64,000 nt of DNA from contig NZ_CP087997.1 in NCBI RefSeq assembly GCF_021044565.1, positions 1,860,001 to 1,924,000 of the forward strand. Direction: 5' to 3'. Of this stretch, positions 9,580-17,700 are shown piece by piece. How positions within the stretch are numbered: the stretch's first letter is position 1; every line of letters starts with the position of its first letter. A program made the translations under genes and the position numbers. The notes beneath the pieces are model-generated. The model saw only the letters and a list, made by a program, of their open reading frames with translations. It searched no databases and was not told the origin of the DNA. This DNA comes from Subtercola endophyticus. Its GTDB lineage: Bacteria > Actinomycetota > Actinomycetes > Actinomycetales > Microbacteriaceae.

Positions 9580-9651
9580 GGCGCGCCCTCCGACTCTGCC
9601 GCACCCTCCGACTCCGGCGCGCCCTCCGACTCCGGCGCGCTCTCCGATCTC
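9580..9651. repeat. Four tandem 18-bp units
   Basis: Four adjacent 18-bp units run from 9580 to 9651. Units 1 and 3 read GGCGCGCCCTCCGACTC plus T or C, unit 2 differs at a few bases and unit 4 is the most diverged. The array begins 3 bp after the peptidase stop and ends just before a candidate -35 box. It is not a clear hairpin terminator. Its function is unknown. Confidence 0.8.
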
Positions 9652-9654
9652 CTA

Positions 9655-9677
9655 TTGACATTAGTCATGCTCTAATG
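9655..9677 (+). promoter_or_regulatory. Candidate -35 box overlapping an inverted repeat (operator)
   Basis: A consensus TTGACA at 9655-9660 overlaps a perfect inverted repeat CATTAG-N7-CTAATG at 9659-9677, about 60 bp upstream of the gene starting at 9735. The overlap is what a repressor operator would look like. The local A+T content is much higher than in the surroundings. No good -10 box could be fixed, so the promoter call is tentative. Confidence 0.45.
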
Positions 9678-9734
9678 ATTTCATCATTCGGTAGGCACCC
9701 TGCCTGAACCACTGAAACGTCATGGAGAAGTGGC

Positions 9735-10115
9735 ATGCTTCAGATCACCCTGGCCGCCAATGCGGCCCGCACGTTCCAGTTCTCCAGCGAGACGGGCGCC
9801 GTCGTCTGCGTTCCACAAGCGCCGGGCTGGCCCTCGGCAGGCGCCGGTCACCGCGTCACCGGCTCGTTCCGGCACGGCATTCTGCGCATCGCCTACGCAT
9901 CGTTCGAGTCCGCGGCCAACGCGGTGCGGCTCGTCATCGTGAGCACCGACACGAGAACCGGGCTCTCTGCAGAACCGTCACTCAGCTCGCAACTCGACCC
10001 CTTCATCGCCGACGCTCTGCTCGACGCCGCTGACGAGACCGTGAATCCGGTCGGTGCGCTACGCGACCTGCTCGAGTTCCGCGGCGAAACGGCCGCCCTC
10101 ACGGGGGCTTGGTAA
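9735..10115 (+). CDS. Hypothetical protein, 126 aa
   Basis: I do not recognise this family. The start ATG 9735 is preceded by GGAGAAG. The protein is soluble and has no signal peptide or membrane segment. It begins with beta-type alternation (MLQITLAANAARTFQF) and has an alpha-helical acidic tail (LDPFIADALLDAADETV). It follows an A+T-rich regulatory region with an inverted repeat and is followed after 35 bp by a small membrane protein, with which it is probably co-transcribed. Confidence 0.65.
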   Translation: MLQITLAANAARTFQFSSETGAVVCVPQAPGWPSAGAGHRVTGSFRHGILRIAYASFESAANAVRLVIVSTDTRTGLSAEPSLSSQLDPFIADALLDAADETVNPVGALRDLLEFRGETAALTGAW

Positions 10116-10150
10116 GCGGGCATTTACTCACGGAACGAACGAGACTCAGC

Positions 10151-10378
10151 ATGTACGAAGCCCTACCGCCGCGAGGTCAAGCGGATGCCCGCGAGCACCC
10201 CATGGTGCGTCAAATGCGCAGACGCGAGCGCCGCCTGTACGTCACTGTTTTAGCGGTGTACCTGGCCGCCGTAGGCAGCTTTCTGCTCTTCGGCGCCGAG
10301 TTCGGTGCGACGACACAGGCACCGTCCTCCACCGTGGCGCCGAGCGAGTCGGGGCCGAGCGGAGAACCTGTGCCGTAG
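10151..10378 (+). CDS. Small single-span membrane protein, 75 aa
   Basis: I prefer ATG 10151 over an upstream TTG in frame. The protein has a basic cytoplasmic N-terminal part (QMRRRERR near residues 19-27), one membrane segment (LYVTVLAVYLAAVGSFLLFG) and a short Ser/Pro-rich external tail. This is a common layout of small actinobacterial membrane proteins of unknown role. It converges on the membrane protein gene ending at 10397, with only 18 bp between the stops. Confidence 0.6.
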   Translation: MYEALPPRGQADAREHPMVRQMRRRERRLYVTVLAVYLAAVGSFLLFGAEFGATTQAPSSTVAPSESGPSGEPVP

Positions 10379-10396
10379 CACTCGTTTTCGGGCAGG

Positions 10397-10984
10397 TCAG
10401 CCTCGAGCGGGCGTCACCGCTCTGCGCTCCGTGTGAGTGACGACGAACGACACACCGGCCAGCGCCAAGGAGGCAGCCGAAACGATGTGCAGCACGGTGG
10501 TGACGACCACGTCGGTCGACGCACCAGCGATGCCGCCGGCGACGATCGAGACGATCACCGCACAGAGCAGGCTCCAGCGAGCGAAACCGCACATGACACC
10601 GGCCCGAATCGCCTCGATTCCACCGAGCAGAGCGCCGATCATGCCAACGAGAACAACGACCGTCGAGACGGCGACCATAGCGTCAGACGCCGACACGTAC
10701 GTGCCGACGACATACAGCACTTGTCCGACGAACCAGAGCACTCCGAATCCGATCAGCCCGACGCGACCCAGCACAGACGTGCCGATCAGGCCGCCGCGAG
10801 CAAGCAATACGCCAGCGGCGACATAGCCCACCGCGGCGAGCGCGAACGACGCGAGATAGAGCCAGAAGGCAGCACCTCGGTCGGCCGGATCAGTGAGCAG
10901 CGGCGCTTCGGCCGCCGTCGCGAGAATCAGCAGAAGCGATGCCGCGAGCAGGGCGAATCCGCCGCGACGAAGTCGTGTGATCAT
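10397..10984 (-). CDS. Hypothetical multi-span membrane protein (about six TM), DUF4386-like in character
   Basis: ATG 10984 is chosen because GAAAGGAATT precedes it directly. The 195-residue protein has about six hydrophobic segments with short loops and a basic C-terminal tail. I do not recognise a defined family with confidence; the layout is loosely like small DUF4386-type membrane proteins. It is divergent from a TetR regulator gene, and the 97 bp between them contains a palindrome, so it is the most likely target of that regulator. Its substrate or function cannot be inferred. Confidence 0.65.
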   Translation of the reverse strand: MITRLRRGGFALLAASLLLILATAAEAPLLTDPADRGAAFWLYLASFALAAVGYVAAGVLLARGGLIGTSVLGRVGLIGFGVLWFVGQVLYVVGTYVSASDAMVAVSTVVVLVGMIGALLGGIEAIRAGVMCGFARWSLLCAVIVSIVAGGIAGASTDVVVTTVLHIVSAASLALAGVSFVVTHTERRAVTPARG

Positions 10985-11024
10985 GACAATTCCTTTCAAG
11001 AACGAATAGTAGATGACATTATTG

Positions 11025-11043
11025 ATTAGTATAGAACACTAAT
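11025..11043. promoter_or_regulatory. Inverted repeat, probable TetR operator
   Basis: ATTAG-N9-CTAAT (11025-11043, or TTAGT-N7-ACTAA when read one base further in) lies in an A+T-rich island between the divergent membrane-protein and TetR genes. Position and symmetry fit autoregulation by the neighbouring TetR protein. The arms resemble the inverted repeat at 9659-9677, but the spacing differs by two bases. Confidence 0.5.
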
Positions 11044-11081
11044 TAAATGATCACCCGGCGTAAGTGCGAGATGATGGGCTG

Positions 11082-11768
11082 ATGAGCGATGTCGAGAATT
11101 CCAGCGACGAAGCACCGGTCTCGAACAGTAAGCGCACCTATTCGTCGCCCCTCCGTCAGGCCGATGCCGAGGCCACGCGCCACCGAATCGTCGACGCTGC
11201 GTCGCTGCTCTTCACACGAGACGGTTACGGAGTCACGACGATGCGCGCCATCGCCGATCAGGCCGGCGTGTCGGTTCAGACGGTGCACTTGCACGGCCCG
11301 AAAGCAGACCTGCTCATGGCAACGTATGAAATGGCGCTAGCTCAGCGCGAAGGATTTGACTCGCTGAACGAAGACGAGACGATGCAGTGGATTCTCGCCT
11401 CGCCCGACCTGAACTCGCTTCTGGATCGATACTCGAGCTTCATGACCATCGCGATCGGGCGCATCGCTGCTCTCGTGCGCACGATTCGCGCAGCCGCCGA
11501 CACCGACCCCGCCGTGCGGCACATCTACGATCTCATCGAAGAGAGACGAGTGCGCAGCATTCAGGAGGGCGTGCACCTGCTGGCGGCGAAGGGTGTCATC
11601 ACGCCGGAATCTGTCGACGACGTGATCACCATGATCGGCCTGCTTGTGTCGGCCGACACGTACACGCACTTCATCGACTCTGGGTGGACACCCGAGCGTT
11701 ATCACGCGTGGCTCCACGGCCAGCTCGAGACGCTCGCCGCGTCAGTCCGCACGGCCAGCGCGAGCTGA
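11082..11768 (+). CDS. TetR/AcrR family transcriptional regulator
   Basis: The start is uncertain: ATG 11082 gives 228 residues, and a GTG at 11064 would add six. The N-terminal DNA-binding domain spans about residues 25-75 (ATRHRIVDAASLLF, then TTMRAIADQAGVSVQTVH as the helix-turn-helix). Recognition position 3 contains VHLHGPKADLL where the family usually has a Tyr/Phe-x-Phe-x-x-Lys pattern. The remaining helices form the ligand-binding domain. It is divergent from the membrane protein at 10397-10984, with a palindrome in between, so local repression of that gene and of itself is likely. Confidence 0.85.
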   Translation: MSDVENSSDEAPVSNSKRTYSSPLRQADAEATRHRIVDAASLLFTRDGYGVTTMRAIADQAGVSVQTVHLHGPKADLLMATYEMALAQREGFDSLNEDETMQWILASPDLNSLLDRYSSFMTIAIGRIAALVRTIRAAADTDPAVRHIYDLIEERRVRSIQEGVHLLAAKGVITPESVDDVITMIGLLVSADTYTHFIDSGWTPERYHAWLHGQLETLAASVRTASAS

Positions 11769-11859
11769 CGGAGCCCTGCTACGATCTGTTCTGCATCTTC
11801 TTGATGAACAACCGCTTCGCTGCGGCACTTCGGCTTCCCGACCGAAACGGACGACAACG

Positions 11860-13665
11860 ATGCCAGGTCTCTCCCGACGGCAGTTTCTCACTCGTGCCGC
11901 GATGCTGGCCGCCGCCACTGGGCTGAACGTCGAGTTTCTCGCGCCCGAACTCGCTCGAGCCGCCACCGGTGAGCGTGCGGCAGCCGGAGCCGCTGCCGGC
12001 GACATTCCCACCACGTTGCTGCAGACCATTCGGCAGGGTGCCCTCACCACCGCAAGCTACCGAACGCTGACGAGCGGCCCGGGCGAGCCGTATGTGGCGC
12101 GCATCGACGTACTGAGAAGAACGCCCGCCGCCGGCAGAGCCGCCGCACGGCGATCGCTGCTCTACCTGGGCCACCTGTCTGATCTGCACGTGATCGATGC
12201 CCAGTCTCCGGCACGCATCGAGCCGATGATCGTGCAAGATCATTCGGCCTGGGGCTCGGCATTCCACCCGCAAGATCCCCTCAGCGTGCACGCGACCGCG
12301 GCCATGGTGCGGGCCTTCTCGGATGCCCGGTACAGCCCGCTCACCGGCGCCCCGATGGGCGCCGCCATCGTCACCGGCGACAGCGCCGACATGCACTCCC
12401 ATCTCGAGCTGCGCTGGTACATCGATCTGATGGACGGACTCGAAGTGAACCCCGCGAGCGCCGGTGCGACGTATCAGGGCGTGCAGGCCTGGGCCGAGGC
12501 CATCTGGGCCTATCGGCCGGCCGACCCGAGCGGCGGTGATTTCGGCGCCTACGGATTCCCGACGCTGCCGCAGCTACTCGCCCAGGCCATCGCACAGCCG
12601 GTGCCGTCGGTCGGGCTGCCGGCACCCTGGTATGCGGTCTACGGCAACCACGACACGCTCCTGCTCGGCACCTTCAACCTGAGCCCGCAATTGCACGCGC
12701 TCGCCGTCGGGGGGCAGAAGTCGTACACGCTCGACGCCACGGCCGGCAGCGTTCTCAACGGATACGCGTCGACGGGCAGCGCCCTGCAACAGGCGATGGA
12801 TGCTCTGGGCATCGCGTTCGGGCGCACCGGATTCAAGTCGGTGCCGGCCAACTCCGAGCGTTACCTCTTCGAGCAGCGCGACTTCATGGCCGAGCACTTC
12901 GCCACGCAGCCCACGCCGGGCCCGTTGGGTCACGGATTCACGCAGCACAACCTCGACTCCGGCGAAACTTGGTGGAAGGCAGACCTCACCCCGAACATCC
13001 GCGCGTTCGGGCTGGATACGTGCAATCAGGTCGCCGGGCCAGACGGTGCGGTGCCCGATGTGCAGTTCCGCTGGCTGCAGACCGAGCTCGAGGCGGCGAC
13101 AGCACAGAAGAAACTCGTGCTCATCTTCAGCCATCACAACAGCCTCACCCTCGAGAACCGTGCACAGCGCCCCGGCGACACCGAGGTTTTGCACGGTGCC
13201 GACGAGTTCGTGGCACTGCTGCTGAAATACCCTGTCGTGATCGGCTGGCTGAACGGACACACGCATCTGAACCAGATTCTCGCGCACACGTCGGCAACCG
13301 GCGGGTTCTGGGAGGTGACGACCGCGTCGTGCATCGACTTTCCGCAGCAGCAACAGTGCGTCGAGATCGTCGACAACCGCGACGGCACCCTGTCGCTGTT
13401 CACCACCGTGCTCGATCACGCGTCACCGGCGACGCCCGGCAGCGGCGGAACATCTGTCGACCTCGCGTCGCGCAGTCGCGAATTCGCCGCGAACGATTGG
13501 GCCGAGACCCCGATGATGCGGCGCGGATCAGCACTCGACCGCAACACCGAGTTGCTGCTGCCGGCGCCGTTCGACCTCTCGGCGATCACCGACGCGTCGC
13601 TCGAGAGCCAGCACATGACCGAGCGAGCACGTGTACTCGCCTACGAGGGGGCGCGAGCACTGTGA
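11860..13665 (+). CDS. Tat-exported metallophosphoesterase of the PPA1498 (TIGR03767-like) family
   Basis: ATG 11860 is chosen because it places a twin-arginine signal at the extreme N-terminus (SRRQFLTRAAMLAAATG), giving 601 residues. The calcineurin-like metal-binding motifs are present in order: HLSDLHVIDA near residue 105, VTGDSADM, YGNHD, SHHNS and NGHTH. The family is named for a Propionibacterium acnes protein with the same RR signal; its substrate is not known. It would act folded outside the membrane with a dinuclear metal centre. The next gene, a lipoprotein, overlaps its stop by GTGA, so the two are translationally coupled. Confidence 0.88.
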   Translation: MPGLSRRQFLTRAAMLAAATGLNVEFLAPELARAATGERAAAGAAAGDIPTTLLQTIRQGALTTASYRTLTSGPGEPYVARIDVLRRTPAAGRAAARRSLLYLGHLSDLHVIDAQSPARIEPMIVQDHSAWGSAFHPQDPLSVHATAAMVRAFSDARYSPLTGAPMGAAIVTGDSADMHSHLELRWYIDLMDGLEVNPASAGATYQGVQAWAEAIWAYRPADPSGGDFGAYGFPTLPQLLAQAIAQPVPSVGLPAPWYAVYGNHDTLLLGTFNLSPQLHALAVGGQKSYTLDATAGSVLNGYASTGSALQQAMDALGIAFGRTGFKSVPANSERYLFEQRDFMAEHFATQPTPGPLGHGFTQHNLDSGETWWKADLTPNIRAFGLDTCNQVAGPDGAVPDVQFRWLQTELEAATAQKKLVLIFSHHNSLTLENRAQRPGDTEVLHGADEFVALLLKYPVVIGWLNGHTHLNQILAHTSATGGFWEVTTASCIDFPQQQQCVEIVDNRDGTLSLFTTVLDHASPATPGSGGTSVDLASRSREFAANDWAETPMMRRGSALDRNTELLLPAPFDLSAITDASLESQHMTERARVLAYEGARAL

Positions 13666-14027
13666 ACCCGAAACGCCGAACAGTGTCGGTGGGCCTGGCT
13701 TCGGCCGCGGTGCTGGCGCTTGCGCTGAGTGGATGCACGCAGATCGCCGCGGTCGCACCGGTCGGCGGCAACCACCAGACCGAGGTGCGCTATGCGGCGA
13801 TCGACGTGCTGACCACAGCAGGAACAGACATTCTGACCGCACCGGTCTGCGCCGCATCCGCCGACGGAACGATCACCTGCACGGGCGCCACCACCACGGG
13901 CGACACGATCACGGCCGTGTCGCCGGCGACCGACACCACCGTGCTCACCGTCACGGTGGGGGCCAAGACCCTCTATTCGGGCTCGATCCTGAACGTACTG
14001 AACGACGCGGCGCGGTCGACCTCGTGA
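13662..14027 (+). CDS. Small lipoprotein, 121 aa
   Basis: A GTG start overlaps the preceding stop (GTGA at 13662-13665). The signal peptide has a basic start (NPKRR), a hydrophobic core and the lipobox ALSGC with Cys25 as the lipidation site. The mature part is rich in Thr/Val and beta-like; a DUF4333-like fold is possible, but I do not recognise it with confidence. Its stop overlaps the next start by the same GTGA arrangement. Coupling on both sides suggests that it works with the phosphoesterase and the membrane protein. Confidence 0.75.
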   Translation: MNPKRRTVSVGLASAAVLALALSGCTQIAAVAPVGGNHQTEVRYAAIDVLTTAGTDILTAPVCAASADGTITCTGATTTGDTITAVSPATDTTVLTVTVGAKTLYSGSILNVLNDAARSTS

Positions 14028-14605
14028 GCACGGCACAGCTGATTCTGCGCGGGTGGCGCGTCTACGTTCCGGTCGTCGTGGTGAATGCCGCGATTCAGGC
14101 TGCCAGCGTGGCTCCGTTCGCCACGCCGGCCCCCTCGCTCCTGTTTGTCGCGCTCGTCGCGGCATCGTTTCTCGGCTTCGCGGCCTCTCTCATTCTCGTT
14201 GTCGCTCAAGCGGCGGCCACCGCCGCTCACGAGACGTTCCGGCGCCCGTCGCTTCGCCTCTGCATCGCCGGCCTCGTCGCCGTCACTGTCATCGCTGCGT
14301 CGGCCGTGCTGTTCACACCCGTCGTGATCGTGACCCTCACGCTCGCTGCCATCATTCTGCCGTCGATCGCCGCCGGGCCCACCGCTCGCGATTCGGCCGG
14401 TTTCGCCGTTTTCGCGCGCCACCCCGTGCGCGCGGTCGGCCTGACCATTGTCACTCTCGTGGTGCTCGTGATTCTGTGGATCGGAGCCCTGCTTTCGGGC
14501 TTCTTTCTCACGGGCATCCCGAGTGCCGCTCTGACCTGGCTCGTCTTCGGAGTTTTCGCCGTGATCGTGGCCTGCGCCTTCACGGCGCTCAATCGTCGAG
14601 ACTGA
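14024..14605 (+). CDS. Hypothetical integral membrane protein, 193 aa
   Basis: A GTG start overlaps the lipoprotein stop by 4 bp. The protein has five or six hydrophobic segments and almost no soluble part. An amphipathic loop with TARDSAGFAVFARHPVRAVG lies near residues 123-142. I do not recognise the family. It is the last of three coupled genes; a membrane partner for the exported phosphoesterase and the lipoprotein is a reasonable guess, nothing more. Confidence 0.65.
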   Translation: MSTAQLILRGWRVYVPVVVVNAAIQAASVAPFATPAPSLLFVALVAASFLGFAASLILVVAQAAATAAHETFRRPSLRLCIAGLVAVTVIAASAVLFTPVVIVTLTLAAIILPSIAAGPTARDSAGFAVFARHPVRAVGLTIVTLVVLVILWIGALLSGFFLTGIPSAALTWLVFGVFAVIVACAFTALNRRD

Positions 14606-14696
14606 CTGACGCGCGTGACCGACGTCACCGCATCGCGACCGTCAGCTCGCGGCATCCGTCGGCGACGCTGGCACCGCGCCGTGACAAACTGAAGGC

Positions 14697-15776
14697 ATGA
14701 CCGAACCCAGCGACGCTCGCGTCGGACTCTACATCGATTTCGACAACATCGTCATCTCGCGTTACCAGCAGCTGCACGGGCGCAACGCCTTTCAGCGCGA
14801 CGGCATTCGCGACTTCACCCGGTCGAGGGCGGATGCCGACCCCGACATCGCCGCGAAGCTGGCCTCTGCCACTGTCGACTTCGACGCCATCATCGACTTC
14901 GCCGCATCGTTCGGCACCATGGTGGTCAACCGGGCCTACGCCGACTGGTCTGTGCCGGTCAACGCGAGTTACCAGCGCCAGCTCATGTCGCGCGCGGTAG
15001 ACCTGACGCAGCTCTTCACCACAACTACTCGTGGCACGAAGAACGGCGCGGACATCCGCCTGGCCGTCGATGTGGTCGAAGACCTGTTTCGCCTGCCCGA
15101 CCTCACCCACGTCATCATCGTCGCCGGCGACTCCGATTACATCGCTCTCGCACAGAAGTCGAAGCGCCTAGGCCGCTTCGTGGTGGGCATCGGCGTCGCA
15201 GGGTCGACCAGCACGTCGCTCGCAGCGGCCTGCGACGAGTTCGAAGACTACGACTCTCTGCCGGGCATCGAGAAGGTGAAGGTGGCACCGCCCAGCGTTC
15301 GCGCACAGGGCGAGAAGCGCTCGGGTGACAGGTCAGACAAGAAGGCCGCGAGCGCCGAGACCGAAACCCCCGAACAGATCGATACGGTGGAACCGGCCGA
15401 GGCAGCCGAAACGCAGCCGCGCCGTGCCACAGGCAAATCCCGGCGCGTCTCGACGATTCCCATGTTCTCGCACACCGAAGACACCCCGTTCGACGAGCCC
15501 GAGCCCCCCGCCGACGTCGATCCGCAGACGGTGGCGACCGAACTGCTCGTCCGGGCGCTGCAAATCGGTCATGCGAAGGGCGACGCCGACGAGTGGCTGA
15601 ACACCGGCACCGTGAAGAATCAGATGCGCCGCATGGATCCCTCGTTCAACGAGAAGCCCCTCGGCTACCGTTCGTTCACCGACTTTCTGTCGTCACGCGA
15701 CGATGTAGCCGAACTCGACGAAGACGGCCCGCAGCGTCTCATCCGGCTTCGCCCCGAGGCCGATTCGGGGCGCTGA
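14697..15776 (+). CDS. NYN domain protein with C-terminal LOTUS/OST-HTH domain
   Basis: The 359-residue protein begins with a NYN (PIN-like ribonuclease) domain: VGLYIDFDNIV near residue 9 supplies the first acidic residues, and VIIVAGDSDYIALAQ near residues 138-152 supplies the conserved DSD. A disordered acidic linker runs from about residue 190 to 270. The C-terminal 75 residues, with LLVRALQIGHAKGDADEWL and KPLGYRSFTDFLSS, form an OST-HTH/LOTUS RNA-binding domain. The combination predicts a cytoplasmic RNA endonuclease or RNA-processing factor. It stands alone, with GAAGGC before the ATG. Confidence 0.85.
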   Translation: MTEPSDARVGLYIDFDNIVISRYQQLHGRNAFQRDGIRDFTRSRADADPDIAAKLASATVDFDAIIDFAASFGTMVVNRAYADWSVPVNASYQRQLMSRAVDLTQLFTTTTRGTKNGADIRLAVDVVEDLFRLPDLTHVIIVAGDSDYIALAQKSKRLGRFVVGIGVAGSTSTSLAAACDEFEDYDSLPGIEKVKVAPPSVRAQGEKRSGDRSDKKAASAETETPEQIDTVEPAEAAETQPRRATGKSRRVSTIPMFSHTEDTPFDEPEPPADVDPQTVATELLVRALQIGHAKGDADEWLNTGTVKNQMRRMDPSFNEKPLGYRSFTDFLSSRDDVAELDEDGPQRLIRLRPEADSGR

Positions 15777-15881
15777 CCGCCCGCGCGACGGAACAGAACC
15801 GACCGAACGGAATCGACCCGAACTGAACTGATCGATACACCTCAGAAACTGCCGCGAAACAGACACGAAACCGGCGGACCC

Positions 15882-15906
15882 TAGATTGAACTGAACAATT
15901 CACTTT
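15882..15906. promoter_or_regulatory. Operator-like palindrome shared with the monooxygenase promoter
   Basis: TGAACTGAACAATTCA at 15887-15902 is a near-palindrome. Its reverse complement matches the site at 19179-19194 with one mismatch over the whole core, and the match continues into the flanks. It overlaps a possible -10 element (TAGATT, 15882-15887) 33-53 bp upstream of the substrate-binding protein gene. A poorer copy (13 of 16 positions) is at 15824-15839. The TetR protein encoded at 17076 is the obvious candidate to bind it. Confidence 0.65.
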
Positions 15907-15934
15907 CTTGTTCCCTTCAACATAAAGGACGACC

Positions 15935-17050
15935 ATGAACCCGAGCCCCGCCCTCTCCCGTCCGTTCGACCGCCGTCAGTTCTTGAGATTCGCCGGCATC
16001 GGCGGCGCTGCCATCGGAGGGGCCGCCGTCTTGGCCGCCTGCTCGACAGGCAGCCCGACCTCGGTCGCATCGACGGCAGCCGCCGCCGCCGGAAGCTTCG
16101 GCACCATCGGCCTCGCGCTGAGCTGGATCAAGAACGTCGAGTTCGCCGGCGAATACTTCGCCACCGACAAGGGCTATTTCACGAGCGCCGGCTTCGACGA
16201 AGTCACCCTGCTCGCCGGAGGCGGCCAGACGTCACCGGTCGAGACCGTGGTCAGTGGTCAGGCACTCGTCGGATTGGTAGCCGACGGCAGTCAGGTCGGA
16301 GCATCCGTTTCGCAAGGAGCGCCGATCAAGATCATCGGCGCGCACCTGGTGAAGAGCGCGAGCTGCCTGCTTTCGCTGGAGGAGAAGACGCCGATCAAGA
16401 CTCTGGCCGAGGTGAAGGGCAAGAAGATCGGCCTTCAGGCGTCGGTGATTCCCGAGTTTCAGGCGCTTCTCGAGCTCAACGGCATGACGATCGACGATAT
16501 CGAGGTCGTCACTGTGCAGTACGACATCGCCCCCCTGATCTCCGGCGCGTGCGACGCGTTCTGCTCGTTCGCAACGAATGAGCCGCTCATCGCCGAAGAA
16601 GACGGCTATACCCCCGTGATCATGTACTTCGCCGACTACGGGCTGCCCCTAGTGGGCGACGCGATCATCGCAACCGAAGATACGATCAACAGCAAGCGCG
16701 ACCTGCTGAAGGCGTTCTTGAAGGCCGAATCACAGGGCTGGGCCGATGCGATCAACAACCCCACCCAGTCGGCCACTTACGCCGTCACGAAATTCGGCGC
16801 CGATCAAGATCTCAACCAAGACCAGCAAGTCGCCGAGATCAAGGCGCAGAGTCTGCTGATGGTCGACGCCGATGTGCTGAAAAACGGCCTGCTCACCATC
16901 AGCGACGACCTCATCGCCGGCAATGTGAAGGCCATGGTGGCGCTCGGGTACACGGTGACCGCGGACATGTTCGATCTCAGCTTGCTGAAAGAGGTGTACA
17001 GCGAGAACCCCGACCTCATTGTGAGCCTGCCCGTGTCGACCGCGAGCTGA
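15935..17050 (+). CDS. ABC transporter substrate-binding lipoprotein, NMT1/THI5 (SsuA-like) type
   Basis: The 371-residue protein has a combined Tat signal and lipobox: DRRQFLRFAG at residues 12-21 and VLAAC with Cys36. The mature domain carries LSWIKNVEFAGEYFATDKGY, typical of the NMT1/THI5-like solute-binding family that captures aromatic, sulfonate or pyrimidine-like ligands. No permease or ATPase gene is adjacent, so it is an orphan receptor here. The next gene is a TetR regulator 25 bp downstream, then a convergent LLM monooxygenase with the same operator. The set suggests uptake and oxidation of an organosulfur, aminocarboxylate or similar compound (inference). Confidence 0.85.
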   Translation: MNPSPALSRPFDRRQFLRFAGIGGAAIGGAAVLAACSTGSPTSVASTAAAAAGSFGTIGLALSWIKNVEFAGEYFATDKGYFTSAGFDEVTLLAGGGQTSPVETVVSGQALVGLVADGSQVGASVSQGAPIKIIGAHLVKSASCLLSLEEKTPIKTLAEVKGKKIGLQASVIPEFQALLELNGMTIDDIEVVTVQYDIAPLISGACDAFCSFATNEPLIAEEDGYTPVIMYFADYGLPLVGDAIIATEDTINSKRDLLKAFLKAESQGWADAINNPTQSATYAVTKFGADQDLNQDQQVAEIKAQSLLMVDADVLKNGLLTISDDLIAGNVKAMVALGYTVTADMFDLSLLKEVYSENPDLIVSLPVSTAS

Positions 17051-17075
17051 TCACAAAGTCACTAGCCTGACATCT

Positions 17076-17651
17076 ATGGCAGATCGCAAGAATGAACGAC
17101 AGAGGCTCCTCACTCTGGTCGGAGATGTAATTCTCGCAGAAGGTGTCAGCACTCTGAGCTTGAGCGGGCTCGCCCGCTCCATCGGCTCGAACAATCGCAT
17201 GCTGCTGTACTATTTCGGCTCGAAAGAAGATCTGCTGGCCGAGGCCACCTTGGAGGTCTTTCGCCGGTTTCCGAGAATCAGTACCATGACCGCAGGGCTG
17301 ATCGGCGAGTCACCGCTCGCCGATCGGCTCGTCGCGGGGTGGCTCGCGCTGAGTCACCCCGACAACCTGCCCTTTCTGCGGCTGTTCTTCGAGACCTTCG
17401 GCGTCGCCTCGCACGCGCCCGAACAGAATCAGTCGCTTCTGAATACCATGGGCACGAACTGGGCGGATGATCTGACAAACGCCCTCAGGAGAGACGGCCT
17501 GAGCGAGGCCGACGCGCGGATGCTCGGGGTGCAGGTGCTGGCCCTGTGGCGCGGTCTGCAGTTCGACCTCGTGCGAGGCACTCCTGCCGAGGTGCTCGAC
17601 GCCGCGCATCCGCCCGCCATCAGAGCGCTGCTCGCGCCCTACGGCAAGTAG
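17076..17651 (+). CDS. TetR/AcrR family transcriptional regulator
   Basis: A 191-residue protein with an N-terminal helix-turn-helix: LLTLVGDVILAEGVSTLS followed by SGLARSIGSNNRMLLYYF, in which the final YYFGSKEDLL is the canonical end of the TetR DNA-binding domain. The C-terminal helices form a ligand pocket of usual size. It lies 25 bp after the substrate-binding protein, so it is probably co-transcribed and autoregulated through the operator at 15887. That operator also recurs before the monooxygenase gene ending at 17778, which makes this protein the likely local regulator of both units. Confidence 0.85.
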   Translation: MADRKNERQRLLTLVGDVILAEGVSTLSLSGLARSIGSNNRMLLYYFGSKEDLLAEATLEVFRRFPRISTMTAGLIGESPLADRLVAGWLALSHPDNLPFLRLFFETFGVASHAPEQNQSLLNTMGTNWADDLTNALRRDGLSEADARMLGVQVLALWRGLQFDLVRGTPAEVLDAAHPPAIRALLAPYGK

Positions 17652-17700
17652 CGGAGTCGGCGCTCGCCGCACGTGCGGCTGACGCGCACCACGCCTCTCA

